A DNA stretch of 47,015 nucleotides from Candidatus Rhodoferax bjergmarkensis (GCA_016708345.1 JADJFX010000037.1:1-47015), one strand, 5' to 3'. Shown: positions 34,882 to 43,550, counted from the stretch's first letter. Notes: generated from the sequence alone by a model not told the origin. Translations and numbers: made by a program.

Positions 34882-36489
34882 ATGCGCAGACTCGTTCTCA
34901 CTACCACCCTTGCTGCCAGTCTTTTGCTGGTGACCTTGCATTCATCCAGCGCAGCTGCTGAACCCGCTCCAACACCCGGCACCGCACAGGCCAAACTGCC
35001 GCGCCACGCGCTGGTCATTGGCAACAGCCAGTACCCCAAAGGGCCCTTGCTGAACCCCAAAAACGACGCCCAAGCCGTAGCGGACCGGCTGCGCCAAGCC
35101 GGCTTTGCGGTCACCCTCAAGCTCGATGCCGGACGCCGCGAGCTGCAGGAATCCATTCGACATTACGGTGCCACGCTCAAAGCTGACAAGGGCATTGGCG
35201 TGTTTTATTACGCCGGCCATGGTGTGCAGTTGAACTGGCGTAATTTTCTGTTGCCGGTGGACGCCAAAATTCGCTCCAAAGCCGACATCCAGGCCGAAGC
35301 GGTCGATCTGGGCCTGCTGCTCGACGGCCTGACCAACGCGCGCAACGCACTCAACCTGATCATTCTGGACGCCTGCCGCAACAACCCCTTTGGCCCGGAT
35401 TTCCGCACCGATGACAAAGGGCTTTCGCAGCTCGATGCCCCGCCGGGAACGCTGCTCGCCTACGCCACTGCGCCCGGCAACACCGCCGAAGACGGTGACG
35501 GTAGCCATGGCCTGTACACCAACCGTTTGCTGGAAGAAATGCTGGTGCCCGGTGCCCCCATCGAAGACGTTTTCAAGCGCGTGCGCCTGGTCGTGCGGCA
35601 AAGCTCGCAGGGCGGGCAGATTCCGTGGGAAAGCACCTCGCTGGAGGCCGATTTTGCGTTTCTGCCCGGTCAAAGCCCGCGTGATGCGGCCAAGGAGTTC
35701 GATGCCGACCTGGCCAGCTGGCAGCAGCTGCGTTCTGCCGGTTCGCCCGAGCAACTGATGGCCTTTATCCGCCAGCGCCCGAACGGAAAATTTGCCGAAA
35801 TGGCGCAATTCCGGCTCGACCAGTTGCTCGCGGCCAAGGGCGAAAACCCGGTTAAACCGCGCAGCGCGGGTGCCGAGGTCTGTGCTCCTGACAAACCCGG
35901 TGCGTTGCCGCCCTATTTTGGCGTCTCGCAAGCGTTCAAAGTGGGCGAATCCTATGTCTATCGCAGTCTGGATCTGCTGACCCGCGCTGAACTGGGGCGC
36001 TCACAAGTCAGTGTCAAGCGCATCGACGGCGACGAGGTTCATTACAGCGACGGCAAGGTCAGCGACCTGTTTGGCAACAATGTGCGCTCACCCGACGGCC
36101 AGCGCTGGACGCCGTACCAGTTTTTCATTGCCGACTACCAGCTGGGCAAACGCTGGCCGGCCCAGTTTTTGACCACGCTGGCCGATGGCCGCAAAGCCAA
36201 CATGGAGTTCCAGCTGCGCGTGGTTGCGCGTGAACGCATTACCCTGCCAGCCGGTACGTTTGACGCCTTTCGCATCGAAGCCCAAGGCAAAGACCTGAGC
36301 AATGGTGATGTGCTGGAGCGCACGGTCTGGCTGGCCCCCGAGCAAATGCGTGGCTTGCTGGCCATGGAAGCCCAGGTGCGGCGCAACGGAAAAGTGCTGC
36401 AGGGCGAACGCATGGAACTGCAAACCTACACAGCCCAGCAGCCTCTTGCGCCGCAACCCGTGGCAGCACCTCAAGGGTTTTCCTATTGA
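34882..36489 (+). CDS. Exported caspase-like (peptidase C14) protein
   Basis: 535 residues, complete. The signal peptide (residues 1-26) has a hydrophobic core. Caspase-fold domain ~40-280: HALVIGNSQYP, FYYAGHGVQ with catalytic His ~113, and ILDACRNNPF with catalytic Cys ~165. YATAPGNTAEDG and FKRVRLVVRQSS QGGQIPWESTS follow, typical of bacterial orthocaspases. The C-terminal region ~310-520 looks like a beta-rich domain (AFKVGESYVYR, RITLPAGTFDAFRIEAQG) of unknown role. It is divergent from the sensor kinase across 181 bases. It likely acts in the periplasm; substrate unknown. Confidence 0.88.
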   Translation: MRRLVLTTTLAASLLLVTLHSSSAAAEPAPTPGTAQAKLPRHALVIGNSQYPKGPLLNPKNDAQAVADRLRQAGFAVTLKLDAGRRELQESIRHYGATLKADKGIGVFYYAGHGVQLNWRNFLLPVDAKIRSKADIQAEAVDLGLLLDGLTNARNALNLIILDACRNNPFGPDFRTDDKGLSQLDAPPGTLLAYATAPGNTAEDGDGSHGLYTNRLLEEMLVPGAPIEDVFKRVRLVVRQSSQGGQIPWESTSLEADFAFLPGQSPRDAAKEFDADLASWQQLRSAGSPEQLMAFIRQRPNGKFAEMAQFRLDQLLAAKGENPVKPRSAGAEVCAPDKPGALPPYFGVSQAFKVGESYVYRSLDLLTRAELGRSQVSVKRIDGDEVHYSDGKVSDLFGNNVRSPDGQRWTPYQFFIADYQLGKRWPAQFLTTLADGRKANMEFQLRVVARERITLPAGTFDAFRIEAQGKDLSNGDVLERTVWLAPEQMRGLLAMEAQVRRNGKVLQGERMELQTYTAQQPLAPQPVAAPQGFSY

Positions 36490-36614
36490 TGCCCATGCGC
36501 CAGAGCTTGCCCGCATATTGGCTGACGAAGCGTAAAATTCGCGGCTGACCATTTGTGGGGCAGGCCGCCAAGGGTTGCCAAGGGCCGCGCGCTGACTCCA
36601 CCATTCTCAATACC

Positions 36615-37148
36615 ATGAAAAATATTCAAATCGGCGTCGTCATGGGCTCCAGTTCTGACTGGGACACCATGCAACATGCAGTCCACATTCTTCAGCAGTT
36701 TGGCATTGGGCACGAAGCGCGTGTGGTCTCGGCCCACCGCATGCCGGACGATATGTTTGCCTACGCTGAATCTGCTGTGGGCCGGGGCCTGCAGGCCATC
36801 ATCGCCGGGGCCGGTGGCGCGGCGCACTTGCCGGGCATGCTGGCGGCCAAAACCACAGTGCCGGTGCTGGGCGTGCCGGTGGCCAGCAAGCACTTGTCGG
36901 GGGTGGATTCGCTGCACAGCATTGTGCAAATGCCCAAGGGCATTCCGGTGGCGACCTTTGCCATTGGCGCGGCGGGTGCCGCCAACGCCGCCTTGTTTGC
37001 CGTGGCCCTGCTGGCCAACCACGACAGCAAGCTGCGCGCCAAACTGGACGCATTCCGCGCCGAGCAGACCGAAATCGCCCGCGGCATGACGCTGCCGCCG
37101 GCGCATGCCCCGCCTCTCACTCCCGTTCCGTCGGGGCTCCACCGTTGA
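36615..37148 (+). CDS. purE: N5-carboxyaminoimidazole ribonucleotide mutase PurE
   Basis: Catalyses rearrangement of N5-CAIR to CAIR in purine synthesis, using the product of PurK. Class I features: GVVMGSSSDWDTM, VVSAHRMPDDM and IAGAGGAAHLPGMLAAKT. The usual protein ends near ARGMTLP (residue ~160). Here the frame continues through PPAHAPPLTPVPSGLHR into an intergenic direct repeat, so the last ~16 residues are repeat-derived. Confidence 0.93.
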   Translation: MKNIQIGVVMGSSSDWDTMQHAVHILQQFGIGHEARVVSAHRMPDDMFAYAESAVGRGLQAIIAGAGGAAHLPGMLAAKTTVPVLGVPVASKHLSGVDSLHSIVQMPKGIPVATFAIGAAGAANAALFAVALLANHDSKLRAKLDAFRAEQTEIARGMTLPPAHAPPLTPVPSGLHR

Positions 37149-37228
37149 GGGCGCTTGGGGGCGGCCCGGCGGTGAATTGTGCTTCCCATGCGTCGCTCAC
37201 TCCCGTTCGCTTCGGGGCTCCACCGTTG
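37116..37228. repeat. Direct repeat pair between purE and purK
   Basis: Two ~32-base copies at 37116-37147 and 37196-37228, sharing CTCACTCCCGTTC...TCGGGGCTCCACCGTTG and differing by one base and one insertion. They separate purE and purK and extend both reading frames. Resembles GC-rich interspersed repeats seen in Comamonadaceae genomes (recalled). Confidence 0.7.
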
Positions 37229-37282
37229 CAGGGGTCGCTGCCCGGGGCTGCGGCCACTGCAAGCGCTGGCCTGCACGCCGAG

Positions 37283-38452
37283 ATGACGCTGGGTGTCATG
37301 GGTGGCGGCCAGTTGGGACGCATGTTTGTGCATGCCGCCCAGCGCATGGGTTATTTCACGGCAGTGCTGGACCCCGACCATTTAAGCCCGGCCGGGCGCG
37401 TGAGCCACCACCATATCCAGACAGCCTACACCGATCCGCAAGGCCTGCACCTGCTGGCGCAGCGCTGCGTGGCGGTGACAACCGAGTTTGAAAACGTTCC
37501 GGCATCTGCCCTGCAAGAGCTCGCGCGCAACGTGGTCGTGTCGCCCGCCGCCAGTGCCGTGGCCATTGCCCAGGACCGCGCCGAAGAAAAAGCCCACTTT
37601 GCCGGCTGCGGCGTGCCGGTGGCACCGTATGCGGTGATAGAAACGCCCGCGCAGCTGGCCAGCGTGGCTGCAGACCTGCTGCCTGGCATCCTCAAAACCA
37701 CCCGCATGGGCTACGACGGCAAGGGTCAAATCAGGGTGGCCGACCGTGCTGCGCTGGGCACCGCTTGGGACACGCTGCGCAACGTGCCCTGCGTGCTTGA
37801 AAAAATGCTGCCGCTTCAGCTGGAGTGCTCGGTCATCGTGGCGCGCGGTGCTGACGGCACTTGCGTACACCTGCCGGTGCAGCGCAATCTGCACCGGGAC
37901 GGCATTTTGGCCGTGACCGAAGTTTATGAGGGAAATCTGCCTCCTGCGCTTACAGAACGTGCGGTAGCAGCTACAAAATCAATAGCAAATAACCTGCAGT
38001 ACGTGGGAGTTTTGTGCGTGGAGTTCTTTGTGCTCGACCCCGCCAGCCCGGCGGCGCAGGCCCTGGGCGGCTTGGTGGTGAACGAGATGGCTCCGCGCCC
38101 GCACAACAGCGGCCACTACAGCATCGATGCCTGCGACGTGTCGCAGTTCGAGCTGCAGGTGCGAACGCTGGCGAATCTGCCGCTCACGCAGCCGCGCCAG
38201 CACAGCCCGGCCATCATGCTCAACCTGCTCGGCGACCTGTGGCCCGGTGTGGCCGAAGGCGGCGCTGCTACCGGCACACCGCCGTGGGATGCCGTGCTGG
38301 CCTTGCCGGGCACCTTTTTGCACTTGTACGGCAAACAAACGGCCAGCAAAGGCCGCAAGATGGGCCACCTGACCGTTACCGCAGCCAGCGTGGCGCAGGT
38401 GCGTGCCACGGCGCTGGCGGCAGCAGGCATTTTGGGTATGGCACCGTTTTGA
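37283..38452 (+). CDS. purK: N5-carboxyaminoimidazole ribonucleotide synthase PurK
   Basis: ATP-grasp enzyme that carboxylates AIR to N5-CAIR. Start at 37283 (MTLGVMGGGQLGRMFVHAAQ) matches the family N-terminus. An in-frame ATG at 37145 would add 46 repeat-derived residues and is less likely. ATP-grasp features include ILKTTRMGYDGKGQ, CVLEKMLPLQLECSVIVAR and NEMAPRPHNSGHYSIDAC. A palindromic element is embedded at 37934-37990 (residues ~220-236), just before the conserved YVGVLCVEFFVL. Operon with purE and the Sua5-type gene. Confidence 0.93.
   Translation: MTLGVMGGGQLGRMFVHAAQRMGYFTAVLDPDHLSPAGRVSHHHIQTAYTDPQGLHLLAQRCVAVTTEFENVPASALQELARNVVVSPAASAVAIAQDRAEEKAHFAGCGVPVAPYAVIETPAQLASVAADLLPGILKTTRMGYDGKGQIRVADRAALGTAWDTLRNVPCVLEKMLPLQLECSVIVARGADGTCVHLPVQRNLHRDGILAVTEVYEGNLPPALTERAVAATKSIANNLQYVGVLCVEFFVLDPASPAAQALGGLVVNEMAPRPHNSGHYSIDACDVSQFELQVRTLANLPLTQPRQHSPAIMLNLLGDLWPGVAEGGAATGTPPWDAVLALPGTFLHLYGKQTASKGRKMGHLTVTAASVAQVRATALAAAGILGMAPF
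37934..37990. repeat. Palindromic element (PE-1) inside purK
   Basis: CTCCTGCGC...GTGCGGTAGCAGCTACAAAATCAATAGC, a degenerate copy. Read as LPPALTERAVAATKSIANN without a stop. Confidence 0.6.
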
Positions 38453-38480
38453 ACACCTGCCCTGCGCTGAAATATTTGCC

Positions 38481-39491
38481 ATGATTCTTGATGGTTTTGC
38501 TCCTGAATCAATAGCTTCTGGCGCACGTTCCATATGCGCAGGCGAGCTATTAGGCTTGCCAACTGAAACCGTCTACGGCTTGGCCGCCGATGCTGACAAC
38601 CAGGCTGCCATTGCCAAAATTTTTGCCGCCAAGGGCCGCCCGGCGGATCACCCCCTGATCGTGCATGTGCCAGACTCAGCCAGCGCCGACCACTTTGCCG
38701 CCCGGGTGCCCGACTTTGCGCGCCAGCTGATGCAGGCTTTTTGGCCCGGGCCGCTGACGGTAATTCTGCCCCGCCAGCCCGGCGTGGCGGGCTCTGCTGC
38801 CGGTGGGCAGGACTCCATCGGCCTGCGCTGCCCGGCGCACCCGGTGGCGCAGGCGCTGTTGCAAGCGTGCCAGGGCTTGGGAGTCTGGGGCATTGCCGCA
38901 CCCAGCGCCAACCAGTTTGGCCGCGTCAGCCCCACCACCGCCCAACACGTGCAAGGCGAGTTTGGCGACAGTCTTGTGATTCTGGATGGTGGCCCCTGTG
39001 CCATTGGCATTGAGTCCACCATCATCGACTGCACCCGTGGCCAGCCGGTACTGCTGCGTCCCGGTGCCATCACGCCAGCCCAGATACAGTCCGCCTGCGG
39101 CCAGCGTGTGCTATCAAAAGAAGAGCTACTTGCGCATGCTGCACCTGCGCCACGGGCCTCTGGCACCCTGGAATCGCACTACGCGCCCAAAGCCAAAGTG
39201 CGCCTGATGGACGCCAAAACCCTGCAAACCGCGCTCGACCTGCTGGGCGCTGACATTGACGGTGCCGGTCAGGTGATCGCCACCTATTCGCGCGTGATTT
39301 TGCAATCGCGTTCCATGAAAGTACTGCGCCGGCGCATGCCCGATGACGCGGCCGCCACCGCGCAGCAACTGTTTGCCGTGCTGCGCGAGTTTGATGCGCA
39401 AGGCGTCAAACTGATCTGGGTCGAAACCCCGCCGGATGAGCCCGAGTGGGACGGCGTGCGCGACCGGCTTGAGCGGGCGGCGGCGGGGTGA
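38481..39491 (+). CDS. Threonylcarbamoyl-AMP synthase, Sua5/TsaC family
   Basis: 336 residues. Makes threonylcarbamoyl-AMP for the t6A37 tRNA modification. YrdC domain: GELLGLPTETVYGLAADA, KIFAAKGRPADHPLIVH, QAFWPGPLTVILPRQ, GIAAPSANQFGRVSPTTAQHV and SLVILDGGPCAIGIESTIIDC. A C-terminal Sua5 domain (residues ~225-336) follows, so it is the long form. Two palindromic elements sit inside: one covers residues ~4-24 at the N-terminus and one ~209-222 in the linker (QRVLSKEELLAHAAPAP). Both are in frame and the enzyme motifs remain intact. Third gene of the purE-purK operon, 28 bases after purK. Confidence 0.92.
   Translation: MILDGFAPESIASGARSICAGELLGLPTETVYGLAADADNQAAIAKIFAAKGRPADHPLIVHVPDSASADHFAARVPDFARQLMQAFWPGPLTVILPRQPGVAGSAAGGQDSIGLRCPAHPVAQALLQACQGLGVWGIAAPSANQFGRVSPTTAQHVQGEFGDSLVILDGGPCAIGIESTIIDCTRGQPVLLRPGAITPAQIQSACGQRVLSKEELLAHAAPAPRASGTLESHYAPKAKVRLMDAKTLQTALDLLGADIDGAGQVIATYSRVILQSRSMKVLRRRMPDDAAATAQQLFAVLREFDAQGVKLIWVETPPDEPEWDGVRDRLERAAAG
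38490..38556. repeat. Palindromic element (PE-1) at the start of the Sua5-type gene
   Basis: In reverse orientation it reads CCTGCGCATATGGAACGTGC... then GAAGCTATTGATTCAGGAGC. This aligns base for base with much of 24031-24084. On the plus strand it is translated FAPESIASGARSICAGELL. Confidence 0.7.
39107..39150. repeat. Palindromic element (PE-1) in the linker of the Sua5-type gene
   Basis: GTGCTATCAAAAGAAGAGCT then ACTTGCGCA, lying in the reverse orientation. Translated VLSKEELLAHAAPAP between the two domains. Only about half of the palindrome is well kept. Confidence 0.6.
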
Positions 39492-39514
39492 GCACAGGCT
39501 GTGGTGGCAGGCCG

Positions 39515-40852
39515 CTATGTTTTCGGCATGCGCGCCAGCTGTTCGGCAGATTGGCGCAAACCCTCGAAGATGGACTGCGCAATCCACTGAGGGAAACCCG
39601 CCGGCAGCTTCCTTGCCATGTTGTCAATAGCCACCGGGGTGCGCTCCAGCACCTGTTCAATCAGGTCTTCCGCATCACTGCGCTGGAAGTATTTGGCAGC
39701 GGTGTGGTTGAAGTGACGGCGTTGAATGTCTTTGAAGTGGTAATGTTTGTTTTTGCCCAACACGGCCATCGCCAGTTTCACCTTGAAGCGCGAGAACTGA
39801 TTGGCACCGTTGCCTTCAACGGGCCAGATTGACATCACGTCATACAGGGGGGTGAGGCAATAGCGTCCCTGCGCCAAAACCCGCAGGCTGAAATTTTTCG
39901 CATGCCCATCGGGTGCCGCCAGCATCCAAAACAGCAGCTGGGTCTTGAGCAAGGTGGCGAGATCGGTGCCCGCTTGCACCGAGCCACTGAGTACGCCTGC
40001 AAGGTCTGCCAGCCCGGGGCCACCGTCACTTTCGTACTTCAGGTGCGAGGCAACGCCCTTGACCTGGCAAAAGTCCTCCTGCGGCAGCCGCATCAGCCAG
40101 CTGCCAGAAGCATGCAGTTGGCGGTCGAACCGTTCTACGGACAGAACCTTCTGGCTGCCAAACTGCAAAATCTCTGTTTTTGCCACTGGCAAACCAAATT
40201 CACCAAGCAGGTTCATGCACAGCCACTCGTTCTCGACCGAGCTGCTGAAGTCGGCTTGGCGGTGGCCCACCAGCCCCAGTGGCAGCTTCAATATATGGGT
40301 CGTGGGGGTGGTGCCGTGTGGCCTCATCCATGCTCCCTCATGCCAGAGCAGGGCAGTTTTTTCCTGCGCACCAGCCAGCGAAATGCGCAGTTCCTCTTGG
40401 TCGTCCCATTGCGACAGGGGGCCGCTGCGGGTGGTCTGGATCAGGTGCTTTTCGATCTCGTCCTGCCGCATGGGCGTGCCAGTGATGCGGTGAATATCGG
40501 TTGGCGATTCATCCCGCCCCAACAACTGCACAGCACCAACGCAGTCGCGTCCCACCGCTTGCAGCAGGTCAAAAGCATCGGTGCTTGCCGTTTGAAAACG
40601 GGTCGCCAAGCGATGGCGAATGGCGTCACTGTCGGGCAACAGGTTGTCAAAAAAATGGCGCACCCGCTCGCCCTTGAGTGGCTGGCCAGCGGTGTAGGGC
40701 AGAGAGAGTGACAGCGGTCGCCCGGCTGGTGAGCTCATCCATGCCGGGTCGTAGCGGAATTCGGTGTCACCGCGGGTGGGTATCGTCCAAGTGCCGACCC
40801 GTTGGCCATTGGCCCACACCGACAATGAGCGAGCGTGCGATTTGCGTCCCAT
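39515..40852 (-). CDS. hipA: HipA-family serine/threonine kinase toxin
   Basis: 445 residues, complete. The HipA N-terminal domain shows GERVRHFFDNLLPDSDAIRHRLA and VGRDCVGAVQLLG. The kinase core has SLAGAQEKTALLW (nucleotide loop), HILKLPLG (Lys), ENEWLCMNLLGEFGLPVA, DGHAKNFSLRV (catalytic Asp) and PLYDVMSIWP (Mg-binding Asp). HipA toxins phosphorylate glutamyl-tRNA synthetase or related targets and cause dormancy. hipB lies 3 bases upstream. All key residues are present. Confidence 0.93.
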   Translation of the reverse strand: MGRKSHARSLSVWANGQRVGTWTIPTRGDTEFRYDPAWMSSPAGRPLSLSLPYTAGQPLKGERVRHFFDNLLPDSDAIRHRLATRFQTASTDAFDLLQAVGRDCVGAVQLLGRDESPTDIHRITGTPMRQDEIEKHLIQTTRSGPLSQWDDQEELRISLAGAQEKTALLWHEGAWMRPHGTTPTTHILKLPLGLVGHRQADFSSSVENEWLCMNLLGEFGLPVAKTEILQFGSQKVLSVERFDRQLHASGSWLMRLPQEDFCQVKGVASHLKYESDGGPGLADLAGVLSGSVQAGTDLATLLKTQLLFWMLAAPDGHAKNFSLRVLAQGRYCLTPLYDVMSIWPVEGNGANQFSRFKVKLAMAVLGKNKHYHFKDIQRRHFNHTAAKYFQRSDAEDLIEQVLERTPVAIDNMARKLPAGFPQWIAQSIFEGLRQSAEQLARMPKT

Positions 40853-40855
40853 GGC

Positions 40856-41116
40856 TTACCACGGTGTTTTTTCATTCACTGCGTGAAGCTGCGGCGCTGG
40901 GGCTTTGGTTTGCACCAGCAGTTCCAGCTGCAGTGCCGAGCACAAGGTCAGCAGCTGATCCAGGCGAATGGACGCGGGCTCGAGCTCCATGGCCGATAAG
41001 CGGCTTTGACTCAAACCCAGGCACCTGGCCAGCTCGGTTTGGGAGAGTCCCACTGCTTTGCGGGCAGCTTGCAAAATGGGCCCGGCTTGGTCGGCAATGG
41101 AAAGAATTTGCTGCAT
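40856..41116 (-). CDS. hipB: HipB-family XRE antitoxin
   Basis: 86 residues from MQQILSIADQAGPILQAARK; a longer in-frame start at 41170 is possible. The helix-turn-helix reads LSQTELARCLGLSQSRLSAMELEPASIRLDQLLTLCSAL. It represses the hipBA promoter and neutralises HipA. Followed at 3 bases by hipA. Confidence 0.88.
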   Translation of the reverse strand: MQQILSIADQAGPILQAARKAVGLSQTELARCLGLSQSRLSAMELEPASIRLDQLLTLCSALQLELLVQTKAPAPQLHAVNEKTPW

Positions 41117-41233
41117 AGGGGTGCTTTCATGGCATGGCTTGGCTGTCAGACCGGAGAATTTAGCTGCCACAGAGGTATTTGTAATTTACCTTTTAAGCAA
41201 ATATTTGTCAAATAGTTGCAATGCGAGTAACTC

Positions 41234-41352
41234 GTGTCGGGTCTGAAAAATCAGAATTGAAAAACCAATTGCGAAGCTGACGGTTTTTTTTGGGGGGGCC
41301 AGCGCAATTTCTTGTGTATTCCCGTTGGACATGGTAGTGACGGCGCTCAGTG
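41234..41352 (-). pseudogene. Decayed 3' fragment of an OmpW-family gene
   Basis: 119 bases align with the end of the intact OmpW-family gene (43622-43734), including the shared GTCTGAAAAATCAGAAT and GCGAAGCTGACGG blocks. Runs of T and G have expanded (T8, G7) and the frame is lost. It encodes remains of the last beta-strands. Only the end of the gene is present. Confidence 0.7.
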
Positions 41353-41493
41353 TTTACCCTTTAGTCGAACGGCCTAGTTGATGCCAGAATGCGCGCTGGT
41401 TGTGATGCTGAACATCCTTTGCGCGCCCGCAGCAGCGCCCGCGCCGCCGAGTGGCAGTGAATGACCCTTCTTATAACTTCAGGAGAATTGTGT

Positions 41494-43461
41494 ATGGCAG
41501 GTTTGCGTGCTTATTTAAGGTCGCGCGGGTTCGCGTGGGTCATCATGGCGATGCTTGCAGTGTTGCAAGCCGCTTGCGGCGGTGGTAGTGATACTGTTCC
41601 TGTTACGCCTCCTGTTACAGCCGACCCCAATGCGACGGCACTTACCGTTCCTGTCTCTTCGGGGTACCCCATTCTTGGTAGTACAGTTTCTCTCAAAGGG
41701 GCCAACGGGAACGTCGTGTCTTCAAAGGGTGACAGCTCCACGGGTATCGCCACTTTCACGGTTGGGCAAGTGTCGCAAGTGGGGAATCCTCCGTACCTGA
41801 TTAAAAGCACCGGTGGCACAGCGAACGGGGTTGCTGTTCCTTCCAGCAGCGACTACTACTCAATTGCCACGTCAACAACCGGGCGTTTCAACGTCACTCC
41901 CATCACCCATTTGTTGGCTGTAGAGGCCACGGGTAGCGGCAATTTGGCGGGTATAGCCACTTTGTTTGCATCAGGCTTCACGTCAACCAAAGCTTCCGCA
42001 TTGACAAGCTCCGCCATCGCGTCTGCGTTGACCAAAGTCAAGTCAGCTTTGGTGGCGACCAATCCTTTGGTTGACTTGGGAACGACCGATCCCCTGACCG
42101 TGGTGTTCAGTTTCGGTGATGCACATGATGCCTTGCTCGATCAGATCAAGCTGACCCTGAAGGGTTCCACAGGCGCAACACTCGATTCAATTCAAACCGT
42201 GGTCGCCGGTGGATCGTCAGCGGCCGCAGCAGCCGACGCGATTAAACCGTTTCGCCGTGTGATCGTGTTTGGAGACAGCTTGAGCGACGGCGGTGCCTAC
42301 ACGGTGTGGGCCTCAGCCGCGGCGAGTGGTGCGAACCGTTTTGTGGGAACCACGCCGCTGCAAATGTTGGCTGCAGCAGCGCCCTATGGCGGCAAGTTCA
42401 CCACCAACGGGGGCAAGGTCTGGGTTGAAAATATCGCATCGGACATTGGTTACGACATGAAGCCAGCCAATCTGATGGGCGGAAACCAGGCTTCCATGGA
42501 CCTTTCCAAGATGGGTTGCACAACCTGCACCAATTACGCGCAAGGTGGTTCAAGGGTGAGTTTGCAGCCCGGTATTGGCAATATTGGAACAACCGCCAAT
42601 CCTGCCAATGCGGCCGTTGCGCCTCTCGGGTTTGCAGGCAACAGTGCAGGTGCGTCAGTCGCGGCTACCCCGGTTCTTTTAGGTGCGGCAACTGCTGACT
42701 ACACGGTGACCAATAAATTCCTTGGTGCTTCGACAATTCCTGTGGTTCAGCAAATTGACCAGCATCTGGCCAGCACCTACGCTACCGCTGGCAAATTCGC
42801 CGCTACTGATTTGGTGATTGTGATGGCCGGTGCCAATGATGTCTTCACACAAGCTGGTTTGGCAGGTGCCGGTGCGATCACATCGGATGCGGCTGGAGCG
42901 GCAGTGGGCAAGGCCGCCAGCGATCTTGTGGCGCAAGTCGCGCGCATCAAGGCGGCTGGTGCCAGGTTTGTGATGGTCGTGGGCTTGCCGAATATGGGGC
43001 AAACACCCGCCGGTGTTGCCCAGGGTGCCGCAGCCGCTGCTGCGTTGACAGCCTTGTCGCAATCTGTCTTCAACCCAACCGTAAAAGCTGGCTTGGCCAC
43101 GGTTGGCAAAGTCGCCTACCTTGATCCGGTGCCGATGTTCTCTGCCGTCGTGGCCAATCCATCCACCTATGGTTTCACCAAGGTGATCGACACCACATCC
43201 CCGGCCACGGCAATTGCCAGCCAGGCTTGTGGTCCCAATGCGATTGCGCAGGCTGCTGCGGGTGACAGCGCCACTTCGCCAAGCTCGCTGTTTTGCTCAG
43301 CAGCCAATGCAAGCCTAGGCATTGTGGGAACTTTGCGCGCCTTGCTGGCCGATCAAACCTACGCGTTTGCTGATGGTGTGCATCCAACCACTCAAATGCA
43401 CAAGGTTCTAGCCAATCATGTGCGTCAAAAAATGGGCTTGCTGCTGGCAGAAGCCATTTGA
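41494..43461 (+). CDS. Large SGNH/GDSL-type lipoprotein (esterase-like)
   Basis: 655 residues. Ribosome site CAGGAG before ATG 41494; an upstream ATG at 41461 is less likely. Lipoprotein signal ends LQAAC-GGGSD. Residues ~40-245 form a domain shared with the lipoprotein at 4693 (SGYPILGSTVSLKG, NVTPITHLLAVEATG). The SGNH hydrolase domain has VIVFGDSLSDGGAYT (nucleophile Ser, block I), NYAQGGSRV (Gly, block II), VIVMAGANDVF (Asn, block III) and DGVHPTTQMHKVLANHV (Asp/His, block V). Probably an outer-membrane-anchored esterase or lipase. Two hairpins follow. Confidence 0.88.
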   Translation: MAGLRAYLRSRGFAWVIMAMLAVLQAACGGGSDTVPVTPPVTADPNATALTVPVSSGYPILGSTVSLKGANGNVVSSKGDSSTGIATFTVGQVSQVGNPPYLIKSTGGTANGVAVPSSSDYYSIATSTTGRFNVTPITHLLAVEATGSGNLAGIATLFASGFTSTKASALTSSAIASALTKVKSALVATNPLVDLGTTDPLTVVFSFGDAHDALLDQIKLTLKGSTGATLDSIQTVVAGGSSAAAAADAIKPFRRVIVFGDSLSDGGAYTVWASAAASGANRFVGTTPLQMLAAAAPYGGKFTTNGGKVWVENIASDIGYDMKPANLMGGNQASMDLSKMGCTTCTNYAQGGSRVSLQPGIGNIGTTANPANAAVAPLGFAGNSAGASVAATPVLLGAATADYTVTNKFLGASTIPVVQQIDQHLASTYATAGKFAATDLVIVMAGANDVFTQAGLAGAGAITSDAAGAAVGKAASDLVAQVARIKAAGARFVMVVGLPNMGQTPAGVAQGAAAAAALTALSQSVFNPTVKAGLATVGKVAYLDPVPMFSAVVANPSTYGFTKVIDTTSPATAIASQACGPNAIAQAAAGDSATSPSSLFCSAANASLGIVGTLRALLADQTYAFADGVHPTTQMHKVLANHVRQKMGLLLAEAI

Positions 43462-43483
43462 TGTTGATTTGAGAGAAAAATCA

Positions 43484-43550
43484 CGGGTGGTTTGGCCAGT
43501 TCAGGCCGACCACCCGTTAACTAGCGGCCACCATTGCGGTGGCCGTTTTC
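43484..43550 (+). terminator. Two consecutive hairpins after the large SGNH gene
   Basis: CGGGTGG (43484-43490) pairs with CCACCCG (43510-43516). CGGCCACC (43525-43532) pairs with GGTGGCCG (43538-43545), followed by TTTTC. The second is a normal terminator for the plus-strand gene. Confidence 0.75.

Noticed and set aside
34942..35931. Minus-strand 329-codon open frame
   Set aside because: Antisense shadow of the caspase-like gene in GC-rich sequence.
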